Origin: Bacillota bacterium
Lineage (GTDB): Bacteria; Bacillota; Clostridia; Acetivibrionales; DSM-1351
DNA: 64,000 nt
NCBI GenBank assembly: GCA_023415305.1
Contig: JAEZKZ010000028.1
Coordinates: 39,942 to 103,941, forward strand
Direction: 5' to 3'
Positions 44,435 to 53,291 of the stretch are shown piece by piece. Position 1 is the first letter of the stretch, and every line of letters starts with the position of its first letter. The notes under the pieces were generated by a model. It saw nothing but the letters and a program-made list of their open reading frames with translations, was not told where the DNA came from and searched no databases. The position numbers and the translations under genes were made by a program.

Positions 44435-44920
44435 GGGCGTTATAACCTTTCTGTATTAAGATTATTAATTGTACATTATGCAACCAACATTACCACTTGT
44501 AGAACATAATTAAAAACTATTTTATTTATGTATTAATACTACCTATAATAGTAAATTATGTTAACAGCTTTTGCAACTTTTTTCTACAATATTTATGGTT
44601 CATATAGAAATAAATACTAATAATTTTTATGATAAATAACTCGCTATTGAAGATATTACATATACTGATTGTTAACTTGACGTTATTTTTACCAGATTAT
44701 ACAATGTCTTTAGTTGATTATTTGGAAATGGAACGGCAGAAAACTCAATCTGAATTACAACATTTATTAGTATGATAACAACTACATTGAGTTGAGCAAT
44801 TCTGCAATGTTTTGGGAAAATATAGTAAAACCAAATGACATTTTCAAGCAAAAAGGTGTTAAAATTAAAAGGGCACAAATTTCCAATATCGACGTACATA
44901 TTTTTTAGGGGGGTTACAAC
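44435..44920. other. Intergenic region without recognised features
   Basis: 486 AT-rich bases between a minus-strand chemoreceptor and a plus-strand gene. It holds the divergent promoters. A short minus-strand frame (44672-44899) overlaps the 5' region of the plus-strand gene and lacks a ribosome site. GGGGGG precedes the ATG at 44921. Confidence 0.5.
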
Positions 44921-45883
44921 ATGGACAACAACAGCTTTATGGAACTGAAAAACAGACTGGCTGCTTTGCCGGTGCTACAGGAACGGATGAAAAGTCTGAC
45001 AGGAAGATTATATCAGGCAGAAGATGACGTAAAAAGTCTTCTTAGAAAGTATCAGAATGAAGCATTGGATGTGGACGCCCTTCAAAAGGATTCTCTGTCA
45101 AATACAATATTAAAATTAGTCAGAATGCACGAGGGTAAGGTTAATAAGGAAATTGAAGAAATGCTCTCAGCCAAATTGGAGTATGATAAGGCTGTGGAAA
45201 GAGTAAAACAATTAGCACAGGAAAGAATTGAACTCGCCAATAAAATCAGCGAACTAAATACCGACAGAAATCTATTCGATTCGGAGTATTCAGCCAGAGA
45301 GAATTTTATAAAGAGTAATATAAGCGCTCAGGCTTACTCTGACTATACTGAACTTGAAAATCAGCAGCGTCATACCAATCAGCAGCTTATTGAGACAGAA
45401 GAAGCTCTGACCGCTGCCAGACGAGTTATAGCAATGGCCTCCGGTGCTGTTAAGCACCTGGATAGTGCGGAGGGCTGGGCTACCTTTGATGTATGGAGTC
45501 GAGGAGGTATCATCAGTCATATGGCAAAATATGAACATATTGACGACGCACAGGCTCACTTGAATCGTTTAGGCTCACTTATCAAGGATTTTGAAAATGA
45601 GTTGAGGGATGTAAATATGCTGGATATATGTAATTATACAGGTATAGACTCAACAACAAGAGCTGTTGACTTTTGGTTTGATAACATATTTACCGATTTG
45701 AATGTCCGCGATAAAATCCGGGGAGATTTATACCGCATAAGGAAGCTAATTGGACAGGTGGAAACTATAAAGAGCAGACTAGAAAATAATAAAGCAAAAG
45801 TTAATAGCATCCTTACAGAACTTGAAATCAAAAAGAATAAGCTGGTTATGAACGTTGAAGCCCAAGGCAACTTTAGACCTTAA
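44921..45883 (+). CDS. Conserved clostridial coiled-coil protein of unknown function
   Basis: 320 residues. Two long heptad regions (about 10-190 and 270-312) are predicted coiled coils, rich in Glu, Lys, Leu and Gln (LTGRLYQAEDDVKSLLRKY, AVERVKQLAQERIELANKI, ETIKSRLENNKAKV). Between them is a distinctive non-coil segment GWATFDVWSRGGIISHMAKYEHID near 187-211, which looks like the conserved core of the family. No membrane helix or signal peptide. I do not recognise a function. It is the first plus-strand gene of a short run with amj and the L,D-transpeptidase, though the spacing (about 130 bases) does not prove an operon. Confidence 0.8.
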   Translation: MDNNSFMELKNRLAALPVLQERMKSLTGRLYQAEDDVKSLLRKYQNEALDVDALQKDSLSNTILKLVRMHEGKVNKEIEEMLSAKLEYDKAVERVKQLAQERIELANKISELNTDRNLFDSEYSARENFIKSNISAQAYSDYTELENQQRHTNQQLIETEEALTAARRVIAMASGAVKHLDSAEGWATFDVWSRGGIISHMAKYEHIDDAQAHLNRLGSLIKDFENELRDVNMLDICNYTGIDSTTRAVDFWFDNIFTDLNVRDKIRGDLYRIRKLIGQVETIKSRLENNKAKVNSILTELEIKKNKLVMNVEAQGNFRP

Positions 45884-46014
45884 ATTTCAATCTGTTTATA
45901 TTCTATAGTGATTTTGTAATAGTGAATTTCCATTAGTGATTTTCTAGTAGAAGCAAAAGTACAGTATATTAACTAATCTGCAAAAGAGTATAGAATTATA
46001 AAGAAAGGCTTTTT

Positions 46015-46800
46015 ATGTACAAAATAGTTTTGGTTTTTATAATCAATTTTATAATTACGATGATCGGTACTCTCGCCTATTCTGTAAGAATTGTGGGAAT
46101 AAGGACGGGGAAAATTGCTATTTCCTCGGCACTGTTTAATGCTGTTTCCTTATTTTCAAGAGCCGCAGGTGTCTTTCAGCTACCTCTGCTCACAAAATAT
46201 GTAGCAGAAAATAAAAACCAGAACCTGGTTTTTATTTTCTATATGCTTATTTTGGATGTTGTTGTTGCAAGTCTCGCAGGAGCCGCACTTTTACCTACCT
46301 TCCAGAGGATTTTTACAAAGGGTGTTGAAGCCTTTTCTATTAATAAGTCGGTTTTCAGACTCATGCTACACAGTTTTTCCAAATCAGGCGTAACCTATAT
46401 TAAAAACTCTGTGGCCATACCAAATAAAACTAATATAAAAGGTGTCAATTTTAGAAAACTTCCATTTAAGTTATTAATTTTCAATATACTTACAGTGGCT
46501 CTGCTTACTGCCGGAATATTTTCACCTGTATATGCAGGAGTTCTTGAACCTGAGCTCAATGGACCCTGTATAACTCTGGTGTCAGTATTAACAGGGCTGG
46601 CTTCAATCCTGTCAACTCTATTTGTTGACCCCTATCTCTCCATACTTACAGATGAAGTTATCGAAGGGAAATATAACGTGGCAGATTACAGAGGGTGTGT
46701 AATCGGAATGGTTGCCAGCAAAATAGTTGGATCGGCTTTAACCTTTGCCATTTTTATACCGGCTGCGTACCTTATAGTATTTATTGCTAAAATACTGTAA
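46015..46800 (+). CDS. amj: Lipid II flippase Amj
   Basis: Integral membrane protein of the Amj family (formerly DUF2837), which in Bacillus can replace MurJ in moving lipid II across the membrane. The 261 residues have six or more hydrophobic helices and the typical N-terminal stretch RIVGIRTGKIAISSALFNAVSLFSRAAG (split here: VRIVGIRTGKIAI, LFNAVSLFSRAAG) and FVDPYLSILTDEVI near residue 204. AAAGAAAGG lies before the ATG. A cell-wall role fits the neighbouring L,D-transpeptidase. The organism probably also has MurJ elsewhere. Confidence 0.92.
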   Translation: MYKIVLVFIINFIITMIGTLAYSVRIVGIRTGKIAISSALFNAVSLFSRAAGVFQLPLLTKYVAENKNQNLVFIFYMLILDVVVASLAGAALLPTFQRIFTKGVEAFSINKSVFRLMLHSFSKSGVTYIKNSVAIPNKTNIKGVNFRKLPFKLLIFNILTVALLTAGIFSPVYAGVLEPELNGPCITLVSVLTGLASILSTLFVDPYLSILTDEVIEGKYNVADYRGCVIGMVASKIVGSALTFAIFIPAAYLIVFIAKIL

Positions 46801-46826
46801 GCATTTATCTATTTGCAGTATTTTAT
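46789..46826 (+). terminator. Terminator after amj
   Basis: AAAATACTG and CAGTATTTT form a stem across a loop of about 15 bases at the end of amj, followed by ATTAAC. The T-run is within the 3' arm, so strength is moderate. Confidence 0.6.
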
Positions 46827-46901
46827 TAACCAAAATATGGTTCACAAACATAATGGTTTTCACATATTATGTTAACACAACATATTTTGGGGGTATGAAC
46901 A

Positions 46902-47279
46902 GTGTATTATTTTCAGGACAGTTATCCAGCACTTTACAGAGTTGTATATAGCATTACTATTAATACGCAAGCACACTCACTCACTTTATTTAGAGATAAT
47001 AAGGTTTACAGAACATACACCGTAGCGGTGGGTAAACCGTCAACCCCCACCCCCAAGGGTACTTTTAGAATAGTTAACAGGGCACTCAATCCGGGAGGAC
47101 CCTTCGGGGTAAGATGGTTGGGTCTGAACGCCCCCAATGGAGATTATGGAATTCATGGGACAAATAATCCTTCTTCTATTGGTAAAAGTGTCTCAAACGG
47201 CTGTATTCGCATGTACAACAACCAGGTAATTGAACTAAGTAATTTAGTACCGATAGGGACAACGGTTAAAATAGTTTAG
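46902..47279 (+). CDS. L,D-transpeptidase (YkuD domain)
   Basis: Cross-links peptidoglycan at L,D positions or attaches lipids/proteins to it. The start is GTG at 46902, 8 bases after GGGGG. The 125 residues are a bare YkuD domain: SLTLFRDNKVYRTYTVAVGKPSTPTPKGTFRI near 27-57 (split), YGIHGTNNPSSIGKSVSNGCIRM near 90-112 with the catalytic His and Cys (HGT, SNGC). There is no signal peptide or LysM domain, which is odd for an enzyme expected outside the cell. A damaged copy of its C-terminal coding sequence lies at 48443-48495. Confidence 0.92.
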   Translation: MYYFQDSYPALYRVVYSITINTQAHSLTLFRDNKVYRTYTVAVGKPSTPTPKGTFRIVNRALNPGGPFGVRWLGLNAPNGDYGIHGTNNPSSIGKSVSNGCIRMYNNQVIELSNLVPIGTTVKIV

Positions 47280-47299
47280 AATGAATATAATATCTAAGT

Positions 47300-47940
47300 T
47301 TATGTAAAAACTTCTTGTACTGAATTATGTATGTATATCGTTGAAGCTTCAATTTCAGCAGATTTATCATAAGCTGGCTTTATAAAAGCTTTTACTGTAT
47401 CATTTATATGCAAAACTGTCGTTCCGTCTACACTTATTATTTCTGCATTTTTAACATATATATTGTGATCTAAAGAATGCTTATCTCTTATAACACAGGA
47501 AATATCACTGCCATCCTCTGTTTCTATCATGGATATAATTGTACCTTCTATTAAAGGCTCTCCTTTTTACTTTGATTACTCTCGCATATATTTACGACTA
47601 ATTCGGAAAATCCCTTATCTCCCAGTACAAAATAACCTCCTGAATTATCCTTTGACTTAATTTCAATTTCAAACCATAGTCCACTATACTGTTGTTGATC
47701 CAGATTAGTTTCACTTATATCCAATACTGTCAGGTAATCTGCAACAGTAAAGATTTGCTCCTCATTGGTAAGATTTATAGCAAGCGGCGGTGATATATTG
47801 TTGGTAGAAATGCTTATCTGCTTTATTTCATTTTTATTAAGTACTATTTTATTACCCTGAATATAATTATTATCCATCTTTGGGCTACACGCCGATAAAA
47901 GAAGAATTATACACATAACTATTACTATAAATATAAGCAA
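47300..47940 (-). pseudogene. Lipoprotein gene split by a frameshift in an A-run
   Basis: The upstream frame (47940 to 47551) encodes a lipoprotein: signal peptide ending in the lipobox LLSAC, followed by a 110-residue beta-rich part. It ends ...NQSKKESL. The frame -1 to it opens in the run TAAAAAGG and reads KGEPLIEGTIISMIETEDGS, continuing to 47300 with VLHINDTVKAFIKP. Adding one A fuses them into a single protein of about 212 residues. The downstream frame has no convincing start of its own (the ATG at 47530 lacks a ribosome site). I do not know the family; the second half has an OB-fold-like pattern. It could be a pseudogene, a base-call error or less likely a programmed shift. Confidence 0.6.
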
Positions 47941-47954
47941 CTCCCGTTATCTCC

Positions 47955-48240
47955 TTCATTTCATAAATCTAAATCAAATTGAAGCCAATTATATCTTGCA
48001 TATGAATTCCAAGCAATTCATTTTCGTCAATATCTCCCTGAGTAAACTGGATAAAACTCCTTCAATAGTTCCATATAGTCTGGGAGCTTTTTCATGTTTG
48101 CCTCCCAGAATTCAAGAGTAAGAACATTACATTTTTCAATATTCATAGTTCAGTTCGGATATGTGATTATCAAACTTAAATATAAGCTTCTTATCCAGGC
48201 CAAAATAATATTGAATCCGTCTTCTCTCACTATTGTTTCA
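47955..48240 (-). other. Degraded coding remnant between split lipoprotein and L,D-transpeptidase fragment
   Basis: Minus-strand frames here read like protein but are broken every 30-40 codons: one reads RRRIQYYFGLDKKLIFKFDN, another reads MNIEKCNVLTLEFWEANMKK then LPDYMELLKEFYPVYSGRY before a stop (48146-48027), and a third continues IDENELLGIHMQDIIGF. Joined with two shifts they suggest one old gene. The family is not recognised. The rest of 47941-48546 contains the L,D-transpeptidase fragment and AT-rich sequence. Confidence 0.4.
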
Positions 48241-48442
48241 CTTTACACACCTAAATAAAATATTTATATTGATAATATACTATATCTGGAAGTAAATGAA
48301 GTCAATAGAATTTTTGTATACAATTTAAAACATTAACAAAAAAAAAGACCAGTAAAAGGGATACACCAGTCCTTCACTGCTCTTCTCTTTGAACTTCTAT
48401 ATATCATGTAGTTTAAATTATGATCATTCCATAGTATTCTCA

Positions 48443-48495
48443 AATAGCTGTATTCGAATATAAAAACCAGGTAATTGAGCTAAGTAATTTAGTGT
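48443..48495 (+). pseudogene. Fragment of an L,D-transpeptidase gene C terminus
   Basis: AATAGCTGTATTCGAATATA then AACCAGGTAATTGAGCTAAG and TAATTTAGT closely match 47197-47250 of the intact transpeptidase gene, with a 3-base gap and a stop-producing change. It would encode NSCIRI...NQVIELSNLV, against NGCIRM...NQVIELSNLV. It is followed by a short direct repeat (TTAGTGTCTATTGAACCATA and TTAGTGTCTATTTGAACCATA). Only about 50 bases remain. Confidence 0.8.
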
Positions 48496-48546
48496 CTATT
48501 GAACCATATTTAGTGTCTATTTGAACCATATTCAGTATAGTCTGAT

Positions 48547-49320
48547 TCAGTCTGTATCTACTGCTTTTTTTCTGCCAAGATATCCGGCTATAAGAAACAA
48601 TGCACCTCCTCCAAGAAACAGAAGAATAGATATGAACTGGGAAGTAGATATCCCCCCTATAGTTCCACGTATCAGGTCTCCCCTGAAAAATTCAAGAATG
48701 AATCTTCCGATACTATAAAAGACTATATATAATCCGGCTATCTGTCCGTGGAATTTCTTTCTCTTCGAAAGGACAATTAGTACAAAAAAATTGAGAAAAT
48801 CCAACCCGCTGGAAATTAATTGTGTTGGCACAAGTCGAACTCCGTTTGGAGCAAATTCTGACTGATGAAATACAATAGCTAACGGACCATCTGTTTCATG
48901 ACCATAGCAGCAACCCGCTAAAAAGCAGCCAATTCTTCCAAAACCCTGAGCTAACGCAACAGAAGGAATAACCAAATCAAATAATTCAAAAAAGTTCAAT
49001 CGGTATTTTCTGCAATAAACATATCCCGCTAGAATTCCGGCAATTAAACCTCCGTATACCACAAAGCCATCAGATATTTTTAGTATGAGACCGGGGTTAT
49101 CGAGAATGTTCTTGATTTGAGTAATAATAAATAGAAGTTTTGCACCAACAATACCGCTGATGACAGATAGAAAGGCCAGGTTAAAAATCATGTCATCCTT
49201 CAAATCATTTTTTCTGGCACGGTGTTGTAATACTGCATAACCCAAAATTATTCCGATTGCAATCATTAATCCATACCCATAGATTGTAACCGGACCTATT
49301 GTAAATAAATCGTTTTTCAT
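48547..49320 (-). CDS. lgt: Prolipoprotein diacylglyceryl transferase
   Basis: Transfers diacylglycerol from phosphatidylglycerol to the lipobox cysteine of prolipoproteins, in the cytoplasmic membrane. ATG at 49320 (MKNDLFTIGPVTIYGYGLM) has GGGGGA 4 bases upstream. The 257 residues have seven helices with the signature GGLIAGILAGYVYCRKY near residue 88 and RIGCFLAGCCYGHETDGP near 128-145, and RFILEFFRGD near 216. An upstream in-frame stretch derives from a response-regulator gene and is described separately; initiation there is unlikely. Confidence 0.96.
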   Translation of the reverse strand: MKNDLFTIGPVTIYGYGLMIAIGIILGYAVLQHRARKNDLKDDMIFNLAFLSVISGIVGAKLLFIITQIKNILDNPGLILKISDGFVVYGGLIAGILAGYVYCRKYRLNFFELFDLVIPSVALAQGFGRIGCFLAGCCYGHETDGPLAIVFHQSEFAPNGVRLVPTQLISSGLDFLNFFVLIVLSKRKKFHGQIAGLYIVFYSIGRFILEFFRGDLIRGTIGGISTSQFISILLFLGGGALFLIAGYLGRKKAVDTD

Positions 49321-49329
49321 GTCGTCCCC

Positions 49330-49393
49330 CTTGTGCCTTACCAAATCATTTTTAGAAATATCATCTTCTACAAGCAGTATTTTAAATAGACCG
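49330..49393 (-). pseudogene. N-terminal remnant of an OmpR-type response regulator, in frame with lgt
   Basis: Minus strand: TTTAAAATACTGCTTGTAGA then AGATGATATTTCTAAAAATG encodes FKILLVEDDISKND, matching MYKILLVEDDISISD of the intact regulator at 42114, and the next codons (LVRH) still align with MVKN. No start codon remains. The frame runs without stop into lgt. Similarity to the regulator upstream region also shows near 49470 (AAAATCATACCATAAT). Confidence 0.75.
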
Positions 49394-49563
49394 CCCCCAA
49401 TATATACTGTCAGTGCTGCAAAACAGAAATATTCCTTTATAACCCTTACGTATAAATTAAATCTTTGAAAATCATACCATAATTAATAAGTGTTAACAAA
49501 TTCACTACATTATTTATTGAGAAAATTACATCGAATTTAATTTCTAACCTAAAGCTCATACAA

Positions 49564-49600
49564 TTAAAAAAATGCCAATTATTACTAATTGGCATTTTTC
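49564..49600. terminator. Terminator of the GH94 gene
   Basis: AATGCCAATTA and TAATTGGCATT form a perfect 11-bp stem around a short TTAC loop. On the minus strand it is followed by TTTTTAATTG. It lies just after the phosphorylase stop and also blocks plus-strand readthrough. Confidence 0.85.
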
Positions 49601-49616
49601 AGTAACTACAAGAACT

Positions 49617-51971
49617 CTATCCCATAACAATTATTACATGATGCTCAGACCCAGCTTCGAATACCGGAATCTTTTCTACCCCAGCACCGTCAACAATTAT
49701 TTTCGACACTCCCTGACTTACCTTACCAGGGTTTTGAACTTCTATATTATATATTGCTCCCCTAAACTCCCTCATGGCCTTAAAGCCCTGCCAACCGGAG
49801 GGTATACAAGGGTCAACAATAAGGCTGTCATAGCCAGCTCTAATTCCAAGAATATACTGTGAAGAAGCAACCATGTTCCACGCCGCAGTACCTGAAAGCC
49901 ATGAATTTCTACCCACTCCGAATTGCGGATGCTCCTTGCCCAATATGTTCTGACAGTATACGTAAGGTTCTACCTCATATAGCTCGGCATCATCATTTCT
50001 TTTTCCCGGAAGTATTTGAGAATAATACTCAAATGCTTTTTCTCCATTACCCAACATTATTTCAGAAATCATTACCCATGGGTTTGTATGAAGGAATATC
50101 CCGCCATTCTCCTTTGTTCCGGGCGGATAGGTTGTTACTCCACCCTTTGTATCATCATACTCGGTATAAGAAGGGTACATTGTAACAATTCCAAATTTGG
50201 AATTGAGATATTTATCAACAGAATCCATGCATTTTTTTGCTTTTTCATCATCTGCAACCTGGCCCAGTACCGCCCAGGATTGAGAGTTGATGAATATCTT
50301 ACCGAATTTATTCTCTTTACTGCCCAGCGGCTGTCCGAAGTCATCAAATGCTCGCTTGTACCATTCTCCGTCCCAGCTGCTCTCATTGATTGCATTTTTC
50401 ATATCTTCAAACATTTCCTTATACTTATCACAAAGATCATGCCTTCCGAGATGCTCGCATAACTCTATCATTTCCACAGCCGCCCTACAGTACAGCATGG
50501 AGGTAAACACACTTTCTGCGATACCTCTCCCCGTATCAAGATTTAAAGTGTCGTTCCAGTCTGCACGACCTGCTAGTGCAATCCTGTTCGGCCCCCGATT
50601 GTTATGTGTGAAGTTCAGAGCCATATCCAGATGCTCCATGACGGTGGCCGAAATAGCCCCGTCATTATAACGTACAGACTGGTTCAGGAACCCGAAATCG
50701 CCGGTCTCCTTCACATACGCGTTAACAGCCAGAATGATCCACAAATGGTCATCGGAGTACCAGTCAAACAATTTGACCGGCGCATCTCCCTGTCCTCCTT
50801 CTCCGGTCAACGGGAAGAAAAGGTGATATGCCCTTCCATCGGTGTATTGGCACTGAAGAAGCTTGATTATTAGGGTCTTTGCTTCCTCAGGAATTGTATG
50901 CATTACTCCCAGTGTATCCTGCGCGCTGTCGCGTATGCCCATACCTCTCCCTAGACCAAGCTGATACAGTGATACAAAGCGGGACCAGTTAAAAGTAGTT
51001 TTACACTGATATTGATTCCATATGTTAACAAAAAGGTTCATTTCCTCATCTGGAGTCTCTACACTCAGTTTACCCGTATAATTGTTCCAGTATGCCTTCA
51101 GCCTATCAAGAGCGGCTTTTGAGTTTTCCGGGGACAAGTAATCCTGTATATCCTTCCTTATGTTTTTTCTATCCTCAGCAAAGCCTAGAATAAATACTAT
51201 TTCTCTTTCCTCGTTTGGCTGCAGGTCAGCATCTATACAGAAGGCGCCTACACCATTCATTCGATAGGATATCGAATTACTGCAGGCCCCCTGTTCTACA
51301 GCCAGAGGATTGCTTTCAGAGCGGTATTTCCCTATAAAGGTCTCGAGATTTGTGTCGTAACTGCTAACTTTTTCGGCTGTAGCAAAAAAAGCAGCATTAT
51401 CACTTATGTAATGGGGATAATATGTAATAACTCCATCTTCAAACCTGCCCTGATTGATCTGCTGTACCCAGTCTACATTTTGCTGGTCCATAATTGCCTG
51501 CCAGAAGCAGAACTCAGAATATGCGAAAACCTGAAGCTGTTGAGCTACAGCCCTTGTATTTGAAACCTTCAAGTGCCAGATTTCAAAATCTTTATTATCC
51601 GGGACAAAGTAAGTTACCTCTCCGACAACGCCCTGATACTCACCCGTAAGCACAGTATATCCCATACCATGGCGGCAGCTGTAACTGTCAAGTTTACGTT
51701 GCACAGGCTGAAATCCGGGATTCCAATATTCTCCTGTATCCTTGTTTCTGATATAAACATACCTGCCAGGTCTGTCCATGGGTATATTATTATACCGGTA
51801 ACGTGTAACTCGTCTATTCTGTGGGTCTTTATGAAAACTATACCCTCCTCCGGTATTGGAAACTATACCTCCGTATTCACCGCTGCCAATATAGTTAATC
51901 CACGGCGTAGGTGTATCAGGTCTGGTAATAACGTATTCCCTGTTCTTTCGGTCAAAATACCCGTACCTCAT
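49617..51971 (-). CDS. Glycoside hydrolase family 94 phosphorylase, probable cellobiose phosphorylase
   Basis: Phosphorolyses a beta-linked glucose disaccharide to glucose 1-phosphate plus glucose in the cytoplasm, saving ATP. The 784 residues compare well with cellobiose phosphorylases (about 810): N-terminal GYFDRKNREYVITRPDTPTPWINYIG (split), RRVTRYRYNNIPMD near 53, SYSCRHGMGYTVL near 98, VNIWNQYQCKTTFNWSR near 318, GRGMGIRDSAQD near 347, the proton-donor segment GRADWNDTLNLD near 475, YPPGTKENGGIF near 635, and the C-terminal GTAAWNMVASSQYILGI near 707. Specificity is not certain; other beta-glucobiose or N-acetyl disaccharide substrates are possible. A palindromic operator upstream matches one at the adjacent lacI. 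Confidence 0.9.
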   Translation of the reverse strand: MRYGYFDRKNREYVITRPDTPTPWINYIGSGEYGGIVSNTGGGYSFHKDPQNRRVTRYRYNNIPMDRPGRYVYIRNKDTGEYWNPGFQPVQRKLDSYSCRHGMGYTVLTGEYQGVVGEVTYFVPDNKDFEIWHLKVSNTRAVAQQLQVFAYSEFCFWQAIMDQQNVDWVQQINQGRFEDGVITYYPHYISDNAAFFATAEKVSSYDTNLETFIGKYRSESNPLAVEQGACSNSISYRMNGVGAFCIDADLQPNEEREIVFILGFAEDRKNIRKDIQDYLSPENSKAALDRLKAYWNNYTGKLSVETPDEEMNLFVNIWNQYQCKTTFNWSRFVSLYQLGLGRGMGIRDSAQDTLGVMHTIPEEAKTLIIKLLQCQYTDGRAYHLFFPLTGEGGQGDAPVKLFDWYSDDHLWIILAVNAYVKETGDFGFLNQSVRYNDGAISATVMEHLDMALNFTHNNRGPNRIALAGRADWNDTLNLDTGRGIAESVFTSMLYCRAAVEMIELCEHLGRHDLCDKYKEMFEDMKNAINESSWDGEWYKRAFDDFGQPLGSKENKFGKIFINSQSWAVLGQVADDEKAKKCMDSVDKYLNSKFGIVTMYPSYTEYDDTKGGVTTYPPGTKENGGIFLHTNPWVMISEIMLGNGEKAFEYYSQILPGKRNDDAELYEVEPYVYCQNILGKEHPQFGVGRNSWLSGTAAWNMVASSQYILGIRAGYDSLIVDPCIPSGWQGFKAMREFRGAIYNIEVQNPGKVSQGVSKIIVDGAGVEKIPVFEAGSEHHVIIVMG

Positions 51972-52012
51972 TTTTCCTCCATTCTGCTGCTTTAAGCAAC
52001 ACTAAAAGTATA

Positions 52013-52026
52013 TGGGAGCGTTCCCA
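52013..52026. promoter_or_regulatory. LacI-type operator upstream of the GH94 gene
   Basis: TGGGAGCGTTCCCA is a near-perfect 14-bp palindrome with the central CG typical of LacI/GalR operators. It lies 42 bases before the phosphorylase start. It matches the palindrome at 53280-53291 before lacI. The rest of the 245-bp gap has AT-rich sequence and no gene. Confidence 0.85.
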
Positions 52027-52216
52027 TTTTTGTTGAAAAAATATACAATAATATATACTTAATAAATAGTATTGAATATCATTTAATAGTATTATTTTTA
52101 ATATTATTTGTATTACCTTTATTGCTTATATAGGCATATATGTTAATTCTATGGAATCTTGAAATATATTCCCCACCCGTTACATGCTTTGAAAACATGT
52201 AATAAGTTTTGTGAAT

Positions 52217-53239
52217 TTAGAATCCATCCGGAAGCCTGACAGCTGACGTTCCCTCATAGATTTCGGTTTCAAAGGTCATTATTTTCGGTTCTGAAGCTCT
52301 ATTATCAATTTTGTCAATTATCAACTGAACAGCGGCCTCTGCCACCTTGTCCATAGGCTGCTTCATAGAGGTTAAGCGAATATTGGATGGAATAAATCTC
52401 AATACATCGTAGATATTATCAAACCCGACAATTGAAAGATCCTGTGGCACACTAATTCCCAGTTCAACTGCTTTTTGAATTGCTTCATAGCCCTGTAGGT
52501 CATTGAAAGCAAATACTGCGGTAGGAGGTTCTTCCAACCAGATAAGCTTTTCAACGGCAGCTGCTCCGCTATTGTCTCCGGCATCGGTAAACACCACATA
52601 ATCTTTGTTATATTTAATACCGGCTAAATTAAGTGCCTCAATATATCCGTTCATTCTGTCGGAGGCAGCTCTATGATTTACATTCCCTGTTATATGGGCT
52701 ATTTTTTTATGACCTAACCCAATCAAATATTCAACAGCTTTTTTTGCCCCTGAGAAATTATCTATAATAATATTGTTCACGTTAAAGCCGTTAAAATGAT
52801 TTTCAATCAATACCAACGGAAAATTAATATCTATTACTTTCTGAACGAGTTCTTTATCTCTTATATCACTTCCGAACAAAATCAGTCCGTCAGCAGCTCC
52901 GCCGGTAAAATACTGTAAATATCGTGCTTTGGCATTCAAATCGTCGTTTGAACTACAGAAAATTACGTTGTAGTTACTTTTTGAGGCACATTTTTCCAAT
53001 AGGTTGGCTAACTCCAAATAAACTGAGGTGTTGAACTCATTATATACAACCCCAATTACTCCGGCCTTTCGGGATACAAGACTGCGGGCCGCCTGATTCG
53101 GAATATAATTCAACTTTTCGATAGTTTCCAGTACTCTAATACGAGTTTCTTCCTTTACGCCAGGCTGATTATTTATTACTCTGGATACAGTTGTTTTAGA
53201 TACTCCGGCAGTCCTCGCTATATCAAAAATATTAATCAT
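52217..53239 (-). CDS. LacI-family transcriptional regulator
   Basis: 340 residues from ATG 53239 (MINIFDIARTAGVSKTTVSR), which has GGAGGGG upstream; the frame runs five codons further. The N-terminal helix-turn-helix (residues 2-22) and hinge helix NQAARSLVSRKAG near 48-60 are typical, followed by a periplasmic-binding-protein-like ligand domain (GVIGVVYNEFNTSVY, GLILFGSDIR, KIAHITGNVNHRAASDRMNGY, FAFNDLQGYEAIQKA, SIVGFDNI). The ligand is probably cello-oligosaccharide or a phosphorylated sugar, by position. Matching palindromes at its own promoter and at the phosphorylase gene imply autoregulation and control of the neighbour. Confidence 0.94.
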   Translation of the reverse strand: MINIFDIARTAGVSKTTVSRVINNQPGVKEETRIRVLETIEKLNYIPNQAARSLVSRKAGVIGVVYNEFNTSVYLELANLLEKCASKSNYNVIFCSSNDDLNAKARYLQYFTGGAADGLILFGSDIRDKELVQKVIDINFPLVLIENHFNGFNVNNIIIDNFSGAKKAVEYLIGLGHKKIAHITGNVNHRAASDRMNGYIEALNLAGIKYNKDYVVFTDAGDNSGAAAVEKLIWLEEPPTAVFAFNDLQGYEAIQKAVELGISVPQDLSIVGFDNIYDVLRFIPSNIRLTSMKQPMDKVAEAAVQLIIDKIDNRASEPKIMTFETEIYEGTSAVRLPDGF

Positions 53240-53279
53240 CAGCCACCCCTCCATATCTCATGGATTCCCGCATATTATC

Positions 53280-53291
53280 GGGAACGTTCCC
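53280..53291. promoter_or_regulatory. LacI-type operator upstream of lacI
   Basis: GGGAACGTTCCC is a perfect 12-bp palindrome with central CG, located 41 bases before the regulator start and sharing the GGGA-CGTTCCC pattern with the operator upstream of the GH94 gene. Confidence 0.85.

Noticed and set aside
44672..44899. Minus-strand 75-codon frame before the coiled-coil protein gene
   Set aside because: It overlaps the promoter and ribosome site of the plus-strand gene, has no ribosome site of its own and reads like non-coding AT-rich sequence.
48340..48400. Possible terminator with GACCAG and CCAGTC near an A-run
   Set aside because: The two segments are a direct repeat (ACCAGT...ACCAGT), not complementary, so no stem forms.
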